Of a stretch of DNA of 64,000 nt, positions 1 through 8,460 are shown in pieces. The position numbers and the translations under genes are program-made. This stretch comes from Flavobacteriales bacterium (lineage in GTDB: Bacteria; Bacteroidota; Bacteroidia; Flavobacteriales_F; PHOS-HE28): positions 2,170,001 through 2,234,000 of the forward strand of contig JADJOI010000003.1 in the NCBI GenBank assembly GCA_016713875.1, written 5' to 3'. The notes under the pieces were generated by a model. It was not told where the DNA came from and did no database searches. It saw nothing but the letters and a program-made list of their open reading frames with translations. The first letter of the stretch is position 1. Each line of letters opens with the position of its first letter.

Positions 1-50
1 GGAACTCCACGGTCATGGTCCAAATGTAGTGCGGATGCCATTGCCTCGCG

Positions 51-128
51 CGAGCGTCCACGCTCGTGCGTCGGCCCCTCGTCAGGCGTTCAAGGGCACG
101 AGCGTGGACGCTCGCGCCAGAGGGGGGG
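51..128. repeat. Inverted pair of hairpin repeats upstream of fic
   Basis: Positions 51-66 read CGAGCGTCCACGCTCG and 99-114 carry its exact reverse complement. Each copy is itself a 7-bp stem with a 2-base loop, so the pair is REP-like. The right copy continues into CGCGCCAGAGGGGGGG, and the block 101-128 recurs exactly at 1161-1188 beyond the fic gene. The rest of 1-258 shows no convincing gene. Confidence 0.8.
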
Positions 129-258
129 GGCGTGGCCCAGGTGGGTGGGGTGAAGGTGAGCCTGGGCCACTTCGAACTGCAGGCCCCATGCCTTCGGCAG
201 GCCGATCACGTTGTCGGGAGCCCCTGGTCCGATCCGGGACATGGACGCTGCTATGGGT

Positions 259-266
259 TAGGTTTG
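259..266 (+). promoter_or_regulatory. Predicted -7 element of fic
   Basis: TAGGTTTG matches the Bacteroidota -7 consensus TAnnTTTG and ends 7 bases before the fic ATG at 274, so the transcript would be almost leaderless. Confidence 0.55.
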
Positions 267-273
267 GACCAGG

Positions 274-1071
274 ATGTCCGCGCGTTTCCAGATCCTCCCC
301 ACCCTGTTGCTGGAGCCCTACCAGCAGGCCGTGGCGGCATATCCCCTGGAACGTTACCTCACCTTGCAGGACAGCGAACTGTCCTTGGAGGCCTTCAGCT
401 TCTACACCTCGGTCTCGGCCGTGTTCTCCAGCAAGATCGAGGGCGAAGAGATCGACCTGGACAGCTACGTCAAGCACAAGCGCTTCGGCATTCCCTTCCG
501 GCCGGACCACACCCAGAAGGTGGACGACCTCTACGCCGCCTACCAATACGCCCAGGCCAACCCCTTCGAACGCGACACCCTGCTGGAGGCCCACCGCATG
601 CTTACCAGCCACATCCTGCCCGCAGGCCGGGGCGGCAGGGTGCGCACCAGCACCATGGTTGTGACCACGCCGGATGGCCGCATCGAGTACGTGGCCACGC
701 CCCCCCATGCGGTGCAGGCCGAACTGGACAAATTCTTCGCGGACCTGTCGCAGCTGCACACCATGGACCTGTCCCCGGCGCAGGTGTTCCACTACGCGGC
801 CCTGTTGCACCTGGTGTTCGTGAAGATCCACCCCTTCGACGATGGCAACGGGCGCTGCGCACGCCTGCTGGAAAAGTGGTTCCTCGTACAAAAGCTCGGC
901 GAAAAGGCCTGGCTCATCCCCAGCGAGCGCCACTACTACCAGCACCACCAACAGTACTACCGGAACATCCGGGCACTGGGGCTGGAGTACGACTCCCTGG
1001 ACTACGCACAGGCCCTGCCCTTCCTGCTCATGCTCCCCGCTGCACTGGCGCAACCCACGCCTGGGGGCTGA
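274..1071 (+). CDS. Fic family protein (protein adenylyltransferase)
   Basis: This 265-residue protein carries the complete Fic active site HPFDDGNGRCAR at residues 186-197, including the catalytic His186 and the phosphate-binding GNGR. Fic proteins usually transfer AMP from ATP to hydroxyl side chains of target proteins. Residues 52-57 (SSKIEG) fit the inhibitory (S/T)xxxE(G/N) helix. Placed N-terminal to the Fic core, this makes it a self-inhibited class II Fic protein, so no separate antitoxin is needed. The start at 274 directly follows a TAGGTTTG promoter element. The gene stands alone, is opposite in direction to the operon downstream, and is bracketed by 28-bp direct repeats at 101-128 and 1161-1188, which suggests an accessory, possibly mobilised locus. 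The target is unknown. Confidence 0.9.
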   Translation: MSARFQILPTLLLEPYQQAVAAYPLERYLTLQDSELSLEAFSFYTSVSAVFSSKIEGEEIDLDSYVKHKRFGIPFRPDHTQKVDDLYAAYQYAQANPFERDTLLEAHRMLTSHILPAGRGGRVRTSTMVVTTPDGRIEYVATPPHAVQAELDKFFADLSQLHTMDLSPAQVFHYAALLHLVFVKIHPFDDGNGRCARLLEKWFLVQKLGEKAWLIPSERHYYQHHQQYYRNIRALGLEYDSLDYAQALPFLLMLPAALAQPTPGG

Positions 1072-1160
1072 GGAGGGCAAGGATCAGTACCTGGCGTGGC
1101 CACCCCGAACGGGCGAGCGCCAGTGGGAGAGGGAAAGGACGAACGGCGGTGAACGGCATG

Positions 1161-1188
1161 AGCGTGGACGCTCGCGCCAGAGGGGGGG
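1161..1188. repeat. Second copy of 28-bp repeat flanking fic
   Basis: Identical to 101-128. It contains the AGCGTGGACGCT palindrome followed by a purine/G run. Together the two copies bracket the fic gene in direct orientation. The rest of the 1072-1266 interval shows no gene. Confidence 0.85.
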
Positions 1189-1266
1189 TGGGATGATCAG
1201 CGTTTGGTGAAGCGGACCATCCGCACGCCCGGAAAGGCGGTCAAGGACTCCGCTCCTTCACCGTTC

Positions 1267-1942
1267 CTACTCCCCGCGTAGCTTCATGATCCGCGAGGCG
1301 ATGGCCGAAGGCTGCCGTTGAAGCACATCACTGATGGCCAGCCGGGCCATGCCTTTATCCAGCATCTCCAGCACCAGTGCGTCCTCAGCGGCTGTCCAGC
1401 GCAGATAGGCGCGCGGATGCTTCCGGCGCACTTTGTCCATCGTGCTGAGTTCAGCGCCTCCAGCCTCGAGTGTTGTGATTATCGCCTGCGCCCGCTGCGC
1501 CCATTGCGTGCGCGTGGCCTCCATGCTCCTGTCGGGGATCAGTCCGCGCTTCCGTGCACATGGCCCCATAAGCCTCGACATCCTCCGCAGCGCTCAGCAG
1601 GACACCCATCTCCCGGTTGTGCCGCTCCGATCCCCCGAGCAGGTTCAGGCTGGTGATGACGCCCTCCCGTTCGTTGAAGTAGCACTTGGCATGCAGCTCC
1701 TTCAGGAAGTAAAGCCGCATGTTCGGCAGTTCGCGCAGGTCGCGGAACACGCCCTGGTCCATGGGCTTCTTGCCGAACAGGATGGTGATCTCCACCCCCC
1801 TCTCCGCGGCATCCTGCAGGCGCTGCAGGTGTACGATCCGGGGGAAGACGAAAGCGCTGATGAGCGTGAGCGCTCCGTGTGCATCACGGATCACCCGCTC
1901 GATGGCGGCGCTTCTGTCGGTGGCGGTGAGGAAGCGGGCCAT
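1267..1942 (-). CDS. PLD-like nuclease-family protein, frameshifted
   Basis: Reading from 1942, the first frame gives a phospholipase D-like domain with HAKCYFNE at residues 83-90 and a following SLNL/NREMG stretch (about residues 98-112). This is the HxK half-site common in restriction-associated PLD proteins. After about residue 125 the frame turns into an implausible Gly/Ala/His-rich tail ending at 1451. The sensible continuation lies one frame over (ending at 1267), with a C-terminal RWTAAEDALVLEMLDKGMA/AIASRIMKLRGE segment that looks like a Myb/SANT-like or tetrapeptide-HTH domain. One indel between about 1530 and 1575 would join the two into one protein of roughly 225 residues. It is the last gene of the minus-strand operon, starting 22 bases after the DUF3037-like gene. 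Whether the break is real or an assembly error cannot be told here. Confidence 0.65.
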
Positions 1943-1964
1943 GGATCACGGTCGAACGCGATCA

Positions 1965-2816
1965 TCACTTCAGTTCCACCGGACGCACATTGTGATCTTC
2001 CATGTACCGCTCCACCTCCTTCACCTCGACGCTGGGCACCACGGTGTATCGACTTTGTGCCCGGAACGCCTTCCAGGTGGCGTGTTGCTTGGGATGCGTG
2101 CCAGCGTGCGGTTCATCTCCCACCACATAGGCCTTGCCGAGGCGCTTGCCCTCGCTGATGGCGCGTTGCACATCGTTCAGTTCATACAACTGGTTCTCCA
2201 AATGGTAGTTCGGCCGCATGAAGTCCACCACCTCGCCGATGACGTCCAGGTCGTTGCGGCCATGGAAGCCGATGGTGACCGAGGGCATGAGCAAACCAGG
2301 CAACTGCGCCTGGGTAAGCGTTACCTCCCATGAAAGCCGATGCGCCGTGCGGGTCCGCAGCCCATCGCGCACATCATCAATGTCCGAGGTCGCAGGTATA
2401 TTGCCCATCTCCTGGTCATCCACCAGCAGTTTGAAGAGCGCAGCGAACCGAGTTTCATCAGCCTCCACATCAATGCGCGTGACCGGACCGAACGTGAGCA
2501 GGTTGCGGCTGTACTTGCTCAAATACTCGAAGTAGGGCTCCTGCAACAATTGCCCGGCGAGCTCTCCGGAGTCCACTTGGCTGAAAAGGCCCGTGCTCAG
2601 CTTCGCATCAGCGGTGGTCTCACGAGCGAGGGCTTTAAGGTTCATCACCAGCATGCGGTGGGCATCGCGTCCCAGCAGGTCGCGCACAACGCCCACCCTG
2701 TTCCGGCTCCACGCAAAATGAGGCCGTTCGGCACCGCGCATGAAAAGCCCTACCGCGAGCTTATCGCCGGCCACGGGGTTGATCCCGGCGTAGATGATGG
2801 AATAGAAGCTGCTCAT
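1965..2816 (-). CDS. DUF3037-like protein partnered with HipA-like kinase
   Basis: This 283-residue protein begins MSSFYSIIYAGINPVAG and has GDKLAVGLFM near residues 18-27. The opening resembles DUF3037 proteins, which usually start with a YSxxxY strand and a short loop followed by a GVxL-type strand, and which often sit beside HipA-like kinases. The match is by pattern only, and the protein is longer than a lone DUF3037 domain. I prefer the start at 2816; an in-frame ATG at 2846 would leave only 4 bases after the upstream kinase. The rest has no catalytic motif I recognise. By position it is probably the partner of the kinase encoded just upstream, and the next gene (PLD-like) starts 22 bases downstream. 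Confidence 0.5.
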   Translation of the reverse strand: MSSFYSIIYAGINPVAGDKLAVGLFMRGAERPHFAWSRNRVGVVRDLLGRDAHRMLVMNLKALARETTADAKLSTGLFSQVDSGELAGQLLQEPYFEYLSKYSRNLLTFGPVTRIDVEADETRFAALFKLLVDDQEMGNIPATSDIDDVRDGLRTRTAHRLSWEVTLTQAQLPGLLMPSVTIGFHGRNDLDVIGEVVDFMRPNYHLENQLYELNDVQRAISEGKRLGKAYVVGDEPHAGTHPKQHATWKAFRAQSRYTVVPSVEVKEVERYMEDHNVRPVELK

Positions 2817-2850
2817 GAGTTCAGCGCCGAAGCCCGGCGCAGGCATTGGT

Positions 2851-3672
2851 TCAGCATTGGGCCAACAAGGCGTGGAAATGGTCGAGTACGGCGGAAAAGT
2901 GCTGCGGATCGAAGAGCCGATCCTGCAGCCGCTGGCGCAAGTTGGCTACATCGATGCCCCAATCGGCCGGGAGACGGGAAAGGACCTCATCGGTGCGCTG
3001 TTCGCAATTGTGCATCCAAAGGTAGGCATCCTGCACCGCATGGGCTACCAGGTTGCCATCCCTGCTGAAGCTTGCACCCAGCAAGGCAGGAAGGACGGAG
3101 TGGGCCAACAGGCTGTCCTCCATGGTCAGTAATGGCAGGGGTTTCTCCAGCACGTTGGTGCCGAAGATGGCCTCGTGGTCCATCACCCGGAAGGTGGATC
3201 CTTCGGGGTCTGCCGTCACCAGGATGTTCGGGTTGTTCTGTGTACGATCCTCGTTAGCCAGCCAGATGTCGAAGAGGGCGATCCGCAGCAGATCCTCCTT
3301 GTTGGCATAGTGCCGCCGTTCGTAGGCATTGGCGGTGCGCAGAAACCGGTTCAGCTCTACTGAGTCCCTGCGAAAGACCGTGGCCCAGCAGGTGGTCTTG
3401 AAATAGCCCGGCTGCCGGTCGCCGGCCACAAAGCGACCCACATGGTCAGGATCCACGTCCATAAGTGCTGCCTCCAGCACGGGAAGACCCCAGATCCGTG
3501 CGTAATGGTGCGCCAAGAGCTCGTTCACCAAGCGAGAGCATACCCGGTGCCCCCCGCCATGCTTCGCCACGTAAGCACGCAGGTCATCCCCCACCACCAG
3601 TATCGGGCGCATACCGGTCTCCCAAGCACCTTGGGCCTCGGTTATGCTATGGCGCAGGGGAAGTGGTTCCAT
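2851..3672 (-). CDS. HipA-like protein kinase
   Basis: Numbered from the ATG at 3672, this 273-residue protein has a kinase fold of the HipA/PI3-4-kinase-like type. YVAKHGG at 34-40 supplies the likely ATP-binding Lys37. DIWLANEDRTQNNPN at 135-149 is the catalytic loop (N140, D142, R143). MDHEAIF at 164-170 is the metal-binding segment in place of DFG. All key residues look intact. HipA proper phosphorylates glutamyl-tRNA synthetase, but this is the shorter stand-alone form, with no HipB-type helix-turn-helix gene beside it. Its start overlaps the end of the HEPN gene (3647), and a DUF3037-like gene follows. An in-frame start at 3714 is possible. The substrate is unknown. Confidence 0.75.
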   Translation of the reverse strand: MEPLPLRHSITEAQGAWETGMRPILVVGDDLRAYVAKHGGGHRVCSRLVNELLAHHYARIWGLPVLEAALMDVDPDHVGRFVAGDRQPGYFKTTCWATVFRRDSVELNRFLRTANAYERRHYANKEDLLRIALFDIWLANEDRTQNNPNILVTADPEGSTFRVMDHEAIFGTNVLEKPLPLLTMEDSLLAHSVLPALLGASFSRDGNLVAHAVQDAYLWMHNCEQRTDEVLSRLPADWGIDVANLRQRLQDRLFDPQHFSAVLDHFHALLAQC

Positions 3673-4399
3673 GAGCATCCATGACTTCACACATCCATTC
3701 ATCCAAAAGGCCAAAGTAGTAGGCTTTGGCTGCTTCGATAAGGCTGATCAACGGCCGGTCACTAGTGATGGTGTACTTCATGAAGAACCCCGGCTTTCCC
3801 TGCTTGGAGGCATGCAATGATGGTTCGCATGCTATCCCTGCTTCCTTCCGTAATAGGGACTCAAAACCATCCTGTCTTGCATTCATGTGGAAACTCCCCT
3901 CGCCGTTATAGGCGTAGTGTGCAAACTGATTGCGAAGGGTGAGGTAGAACTCAAGCCGTCCCTTCAGCGGGTCGAGTTTGGACGCGGTCTCTCGGGATAG
4001 GAATTGGGGTAGGACGCGAAGTGCGCCACCCGTATCGTCGGCATAGCTCACATCCTTCCCAATGATCCTCCCATAGACATCGAGAGACAGCAACGCCCAT
4101 TGATCGAACTGGGCGAACACATGAATGAACGCATAGCGCACCATATGGCCCATATACGACCGGATGGCATGCAGCTCGGCGATATGTTCATCGGTAGACT
4201 CGTGACCCGGATCGGCAATTGCCTGCATTCGTTGATGGGCAGGTATCATTCCGACACTGAGCACCGACAAGAAGTGCTGCAGTTCTGCTTCGAATTGCAC
4301 CTTCCCGGTCGCAACATGGGTTCTGAAGAACGAGACCCGGTCTTCAATGTCCATCGGCCTGTAATAGATGGCTTGCCTTGGCCGCTTTGAACCCTTCAT
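3647..4399 (-). CDS. HEPN-motif protein in restriction operon
   Basis: This 250-residue, mostly helical protein has RNQFAH at 156-161, which fits the RX4-6H signature of HEPN ribonucleases, at the end of a helix as expected (LEFYLTLRNQFAHY). HEPN proteins are frequent RNase effectors in toxin-antitoxin, abortive-infection and CRISPR-linked systems. The ATG at 4399 overlaps the stop of the restriction-modification gene in an ATGA (4396-4399), so translation is probably coupled. An internal ATG at 4354 is the alternative start. Its 3' end overlaps the HipA-like kinase gene. Base composition is less GC-rich than the chromosomal core genes. I recognise no specific family; the HEPN call rests on one motif plus context. 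Confidence 0.55.
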   Translation of the reverse strand: MKGSKRPRQAIYYRPMDIEDRVSFFRTHVATGKVQFEAELQHFLSVLSVGMIPAHQRMQAIADPGHESTDEHIAELHAIRSYMGHMVRYAFIHVFAQFDQWALLSLDVYGRIIGKDVSYADDTGGALRVLPQFLSRETASKLDPLKGRLEFYLTLRNQFAHYAYNGEGSFHMNARQDGFESLLRKEAGIACEPSLHASKQGKPGFFMKYTITSDRPLISLIEAAKAYYFGLLDEWMCEVMDAHGTTSPAP

Positions 4400-6007
4400 A
4401 CCACCCCCACCTTATCCACCTCCTCCATACACCTCCCCGTCTCCGTCAGCGCCACGATCATCCGCTGGTAATGGCGTAGGTCATCCGTTGACAGCACGCG
4501 CCCCACCCGGTCCTTCAGCCACTTCTGCGCGGGTTGATAGCCACCGATGTAGAAGTTCCAGGCCACCTCGGGCACGTCGGCGAAGTACTGGTCGTCGTTG
4601 ATCCAAACCTTGCCCAGGCCCTTTGCCGGTGGACTCATAGCCGGGGCTCTTCGCCGTCATCTTGCGGGTAATGGTGTTGTCGCCCGGTGCGGGGAACTTG
4701 GTGATGAACTGCTCCACGGCGGGGTCCTCAAGCAGGTGCAAGCGGCGCAGGCGCGCACCCAGTTGCACCAGCGCGCGGAACTTCTTTGCATCGGTAGGAT
4801 ACGGGATGCGCGGGAAGTCGCTCTTCAGGAACTCCTTGTACTTCTCCCGGTAGGCTGGGCTATGCAGCACCGCGTAGCAGTAGTCCAGAACATCCAAGGG
4901 CGTTAAGTCCTTTGCCTTGCCATGCGCCCACAGGTCGTTGGCATCGAAGCGATAGGTGAGCCCCGCGCCCTTGGCCAGCTGCTCCACCAGCTTGGCATCC
5001 AGGTTAGGATGAACCTCTTGTACCAATGCACTTGTTTGATTGGTCGTATCGGGAAAACGATATAGTGGGAACAAAAATCCTGAGCCGAATTTTCCCGCCG
5101 TCCCAGTCAAGTTGAAATCTGTCATTGCCTTAGTAGCCAAGACATAACGCCATTCATCAGCACATTGAGCTCCAACCGCAAGACCAATGTTCTGGTTGCC
5201 GAGAAACTGACGCATGGTGTTCTGCCGCATTCTGAAGACAAGGTTGTCTTGGTAATAGATGTACCTCATTTCAAATGGGCGATAGTAGATCTGCGTGACG
5301 AGTTTCTCATCGAACTCAGGCGACATCCGGCGCTGCTCTCCGACCTTCCAGGCGTAGTTCTCCGTGAGGTGATACCTTGCTTGGAACTCTTGGAGAGAGA
5401 GCTCCTTAGAGCAGAAGTCCTTAACCCGTTCTATGAGTTGCACTCTTGAGTGATCTGTTGCGAAGTCGTCGCGTGATGTTGTGATACCAGGGGCAGACAG
5501 ACTGAAAAGTTGATTGATGGGAACAAGTCTTTCATACTCCTCACGGGATGTTTCATCCTTCGGAAGCATGAAATAATAGGGCGGGGTATAGTCAAGTATT
5601 TTGAAGTCTAATCCATGCATTAGGCGCTCCTTCAACCCATTGTACTTGCTATCTCTGGTTCCATAGAGCTCGGCATGGTGAACCTTGCCAAGCTGCCCCT
5701 TCTTCTTCTGTGCCGTCCGGACGAACAGGTTGATGCTAACACCCTGCTGGATATCGAAGACATTCTCGTCAGCTAAGCCATCTGGTGCTCGTTCGCTCTT
5801 AATGCTGTTCCCGTGCAAGTCGATGATGAAGATCTTGTCGAAGGTGTTCAGCAGGTGCCAGCGCATACCCCGGAAGGTGGGGTTGTCCAGGAAGCTATGG
5901 TTGTTGATGTACGCCAAAACACCTTCCCCGGTCTTCTCAATGAAGTGCTCACCGTAGCGAATGAACTTCACGTAGTCGTCATTCAGCCAGTGAGTTGCGC
6001 TCACCAA
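4396..6007 (-). CDS. Type IIG-like restriction-modification enzyme, C-terminal half (frameshifted)
   Basis: This is the C-terminal half of the restriction-modification polypeptide begun at 7645. It includes the conserved LNDDYVKFIR block near its start and IIDLHGNSIKSERAPDG, which are typical of Type IIG/ISP-like methylase cores. A long region follows that probably includes the target-recognition domain. Near 4615-4640 the frame breaks: the track ending at 4481 turns into an Arg-rich run. The proper ending, with VWINDDQYFADVPEVAWNFY and IGGYQPAQKWLKDR, is in the next frame and stops at 4396. The apparent TTG start at 6007 is probably not a real start, because the sequence before it continues the same protein in other frames. 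AT-richer stretches at 5000-5800 set it apart from neighbours. The stop overlaps the HEPN gene start. Confidence 0.75.
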
Positions 6008-6052
6008 AGTGCTCGCCGTCCTGGTTCTTGCTTGTACGGTGCGATAAGCTCA

Positions 6053-7645
6053 TCAACCCACTCGCCCGTTGGTGCTGATGCCGCTGTACGGCGGGTTCCC
6101 CAGCACCACCATCACAGGCGTATCGCGCTTCACGGCATTGGCCTCGTTGGCCTCCTGGCTCAGCCAACTGGCGAAGAGGGTGCCGGTATCGGGGTGCGCT
6201 TCTTCCAGGCTGTTGGTGAGGAACACGCGCAAGCGCTGCTGCTCCTGTCCGTGGCCCTTGGCCTTGGGCGTGCCGTGCGGCTTGCCCATGTCGTAGCCGG
6301 TATCGCGCAGCACCAGGTCCAGCTTCAGGTGGGCCATGGCGTAGCTGGCCATCAGCAGCTCGAAACCGTTGAGGCGCGGGATCAGGTGCTGCTCCACGTA
6401 TTGCGGCCACATGCCCTCCTGCCCTTGGAACTTGGCATGCACCTGCCGCACCACTTCGGCCAGGAAGGTACCGGTGCCCGTGGCGGGGTCCAGCACCTGC
6501 ACGCGGTGTACCTCTTCCTCCACCTGCACCTCCTTCACCTTGGCGTTGCCGTGCAGCCCCTGCGTCACCACCTTCCGCTGGATCTTCACGGTGCTGCTAT
6601 CGGCCAGGCCCATCGGCAGGCCGAACTCGGTCTTCAGGATGTCGTCCACCGCCCGCACGATGAAGCGCACCACGGCATCGGGGGTGTACCACACGCCGCG
6701 GCTCTTGCGCAGCTTGGGGTCGTACTGCGCCAGGAAGTCCTCGTAGAAGTGCATGAAGGCATCCTCGCGGCCGCTGCCCTTGCCGAAGCCGCTGAGCAGC
6801 CTGGCGATGTCGGTGGCGCGGAAGATGTCCGCCAGCGCATCCACGATCCACACGATGCGCTCATCGAGATCGGGCCCGCTGATGCTGTGGAAGAGCTTGC
6901 GCAGGAAGGGGTTGCTCTTGGGGATGAGCACGGCCGCTTCCATGCGGTTGAAGCTGTCCAGGCTGGGGTCGTGCAGCCGCGCGGCGAACATGCCGTAGGC
7001 GATGGTCTGCGCGTAGAGGTCGGCGAAGGCCTTGGGCGTGATGTCGTGGATGAGGATGTGCTTGAAGGCTTCCAGCTGGTCCTTGAGGTCGGTGTTGGCG
7101 CGGCTTTCCTCGTCGCTGGTCACGGCCTTCTCGATCACATCGGCCAGCAGGCGGGCCTTGCCCGCCATCATGCTCGCCAGTTTCTTGGGGTTGGTGATGG
7201 TCTGCCCCTGCCACGCGGCGAAGTCGGCGATGAGGGCGGTGAAGCGGTCGAACTCGGCGGGCAGCGGTTTCACCTTACCGCCGCTCACCTCCCCGATGCG
7301 GATGCTGGTGGTGGGCTCTCCGTTGCGGAAGAAGCGGAACACGAGGTAGTCGGTGATGATGAGGTTGTCCAACGAGCCCCGGTAGCGGTCGAACTGCTCC
7401 TTCAGGCTCTTGCTGTCCATGTCCACCCCGATGTCCTTGGCCTCGATGTAGCCGACGGGGATATCCTTCTTGGTCAGGATGTAGTCCGGCGCCCCACAGG
7501 CAATGCGTTGAGGTTCGTTGGTGACGCTGACGCCGGGGCAGATGGAGGCCAGTAGCTGTTGCAGGTCGCCCCGGTAGCTGTGTTCGGTGGCGCGGCCGCT
7601 GGCGTGGAGCTTGGCGAGGGCGGCGAGGTATTCGGGGAGGGTCAC
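6053..7645 (-). CDS. Type IIG-like restriction-modification enzyme, nuclease and methylase half
   Basis: The protein starts at a GTG (7645) and reads 530 residues. P53-D54 with E68-A69-K70 forms a PD-(D/E)xK nuclease site (GAPDY...GYIEAKD). GVWYTP at 317-322, DPATGTGTF at 386-394 (motif I, S-adenosylmethionine binding) and NPPYS at 517-521 (motif IV) form an N6-adenine methylase. Cutting and methylating domains on one chain suggest a Type IIG/Type ISP-like enzyme that recognises DNA through its C-terminal half. The frame stops at 6053 just after NPPYSGISTNGRV. Homologous coding continues through two further frames (ELIAPYK, then DGEHFGER) before the 4396-6007 frame, so three single-base shifts fall within about 60 bases. 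It is the first gene of the operon. Confidence 0.85.
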   Translation of the reverse strand: MTLPEYLAALAKLHASGRATEHSYRGDLQQLLASICPGVSVTNEPQRIACGAPDYILTKKDIPVGYIEAKDIGVDMDSKSLKEQFDRYRGSLDNLIITDYLVFRFFRNGEPTTSIRIGEVSGGKVKPLPAEFDRFTALIADFAAWQGQTITNPKKLASMMAGKARLLADVIEKAVTSDEESRANTDLKDQLEAFKHILIHDITPKAFADLYAQTIAYGMFAARLHDPSLDSFNRMEAAVLIPKSNPFLRKLFHSISGPDLDERIVWIVDALADIFRATDIARLLSGFGKGSGREDAFMHFYEDFLAQYDPKLRKSRGVWYTPDAVVRFIVRAVDDILKTEFGLPMGLADSSTVKIQRKVVTQGLHGNAKVKEVQVEEEVHRVQVLDPATGTGTFLAEVVRQVHAKFQGQEGMWPQYVEQHLIPRLNGFELLMASYAMAHLKLDLVLRDTGYDMGKPHGTPKAKGHGQEQQRLRVFLTNSLEEAHPDTGTLFASWLSQEANEANAVKRDTPVMVVLGNPPYSGISTNGRVG

Positions 7646-7660
7646 GGGGTGAAAATAGGA

Positions 7661-7679
7661 AGCCCCATCACGTGGGGCT
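7661..7679 (-). terminator. Possible terminator hairpin between gap region and restriction operon
   Basis: AGCCCCA and TGGGGCT form a 7-bp stem around a 5-base loop. On the minus strand the stem is followed by TTCCTATTTTC. It lies just upstream of the restriction gene start and would end transcripts from 7738-8187. The TATTTTCA at 7650-7657 may instead be a weak -7 element of the operon. Confidence 0.45.
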
Positions 7680-7737
7680 CCCTAGTTGAGCATACCGATC
7701 ACGAAGATCCGGGTAGGGTTGTTCCGATGCTGCGGGT

Positions 7738-8187
7738 TCAGGTTGTGGGGGAGGACCGCTGACCACGTGCGAGCAGGAATGCGTTGACCGCGAGCAGAAC
7801 TTGTTCCAAGGAAAGGGAGGAGTAGAGTTCGGGCAACCAAGGGAGGTTTCCACCAAGGACACTGACCAACTCCTTGGCGATCATGCCGGCGTAGAAGATC
7901 GTACCGGCGATGTAGAACCGTTTTGTCCATGTGTCGCTGTGGACCTGCGGCTTTCGACGCACCCGATTGGATGGGCCTCGGCGGGGGGGTGTCTGTTTGA
8001 AGACATCAAACCGGCATCCTGAAGAGGTTGCTTGGGCTGATCGAAGTAAGCCGACTGGTGCTCGAGCGAAAAACCACGATGGCCGGTCCGTTAAAAGGCT
8101 TCGGTCCCTTCGCCTTCCTTGGTTTGCAGCCCTCCATGGATGGCGTTGAGCCAACGGAATTCGATCGTAGAAGAGCCACGACGACAA
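7738..8187 (-). CDS. Doubtful small membrane protein, possibly broken
   Basis: The last 70 codons of this frame read like a real protein, with one or two hydrophobic helices (FYIAGTIFYAGMIAKELVSV and LSLEQVLLAVNAFLLARG). The upstream part is Arg/Ser-rich and unlikely. A neighbouring minus frame (8006-8347) has another hydrophobic piece, WTIGLGFVVVALL. The pair may be fragments of one frameshifted two- or three-helix protein. No family is recognised. A hairpin at 7661-7679 lies downstream. Apart from this, the 7646-8460 interval shows no convincing gene. Confidence 0.3.
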   Translation of the reverse strand: MSSWLFYDRIPLAQRHPWRAANQGRRRDRSLLTDRPSWFFARAPVGLLRSAQATSSGCRFDVFKQTPPRRGPSNRVRRKPQVHSDTWTKRFYIAGTIFYAGMIAKELVSVLGGNLPWLPELYSSLSLEQVLLAVNAFLLARGQRSSPTT

Positions 8188-8460
8188 AACCGAGGCCGAT
8201 GGTCCATTCGTCGGGCTGTTTCCTTGATCCGTCCAATTGGTAATGACTTGTCCACTTTCTCACTACCTTGATCGATCCACTCCGGACGAACATCATGTTG
8301 ATGTCATCGGCATTGTCCAAGGATGAACCTTGGAAGGCAAGTGCCATTTAGAGGTCGCAACAGCACGCGCTCCCGGACCGATCGCCCGGCCCACGCCGTT
8401 CTCCCCCTCCCTTCCCGATCTTCGCCCCGCGCCCTGGCCCTGTGCCCTGGCGCAGCACCC

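Noticed and set aside
2851..3672. Classical hipBA toxin-antitoxin
   Set aside because: No small helix-turn-helix HipB gene is adjacent, and the kinase is the short stand-alone form.
5813..7555. Plus-strand 580-codon frame antisense to the restriction enzyme
   Set aside because: Rich in His, Val, Gly and Leu with no domain; typical antisense frame of a GC-rich gene.
1..7645. Complete integrative element or prophage
   Set aside because: No integrase, transposase, tRNA attachment site or phage structural gene is seen; only short flanking repeats at fic.
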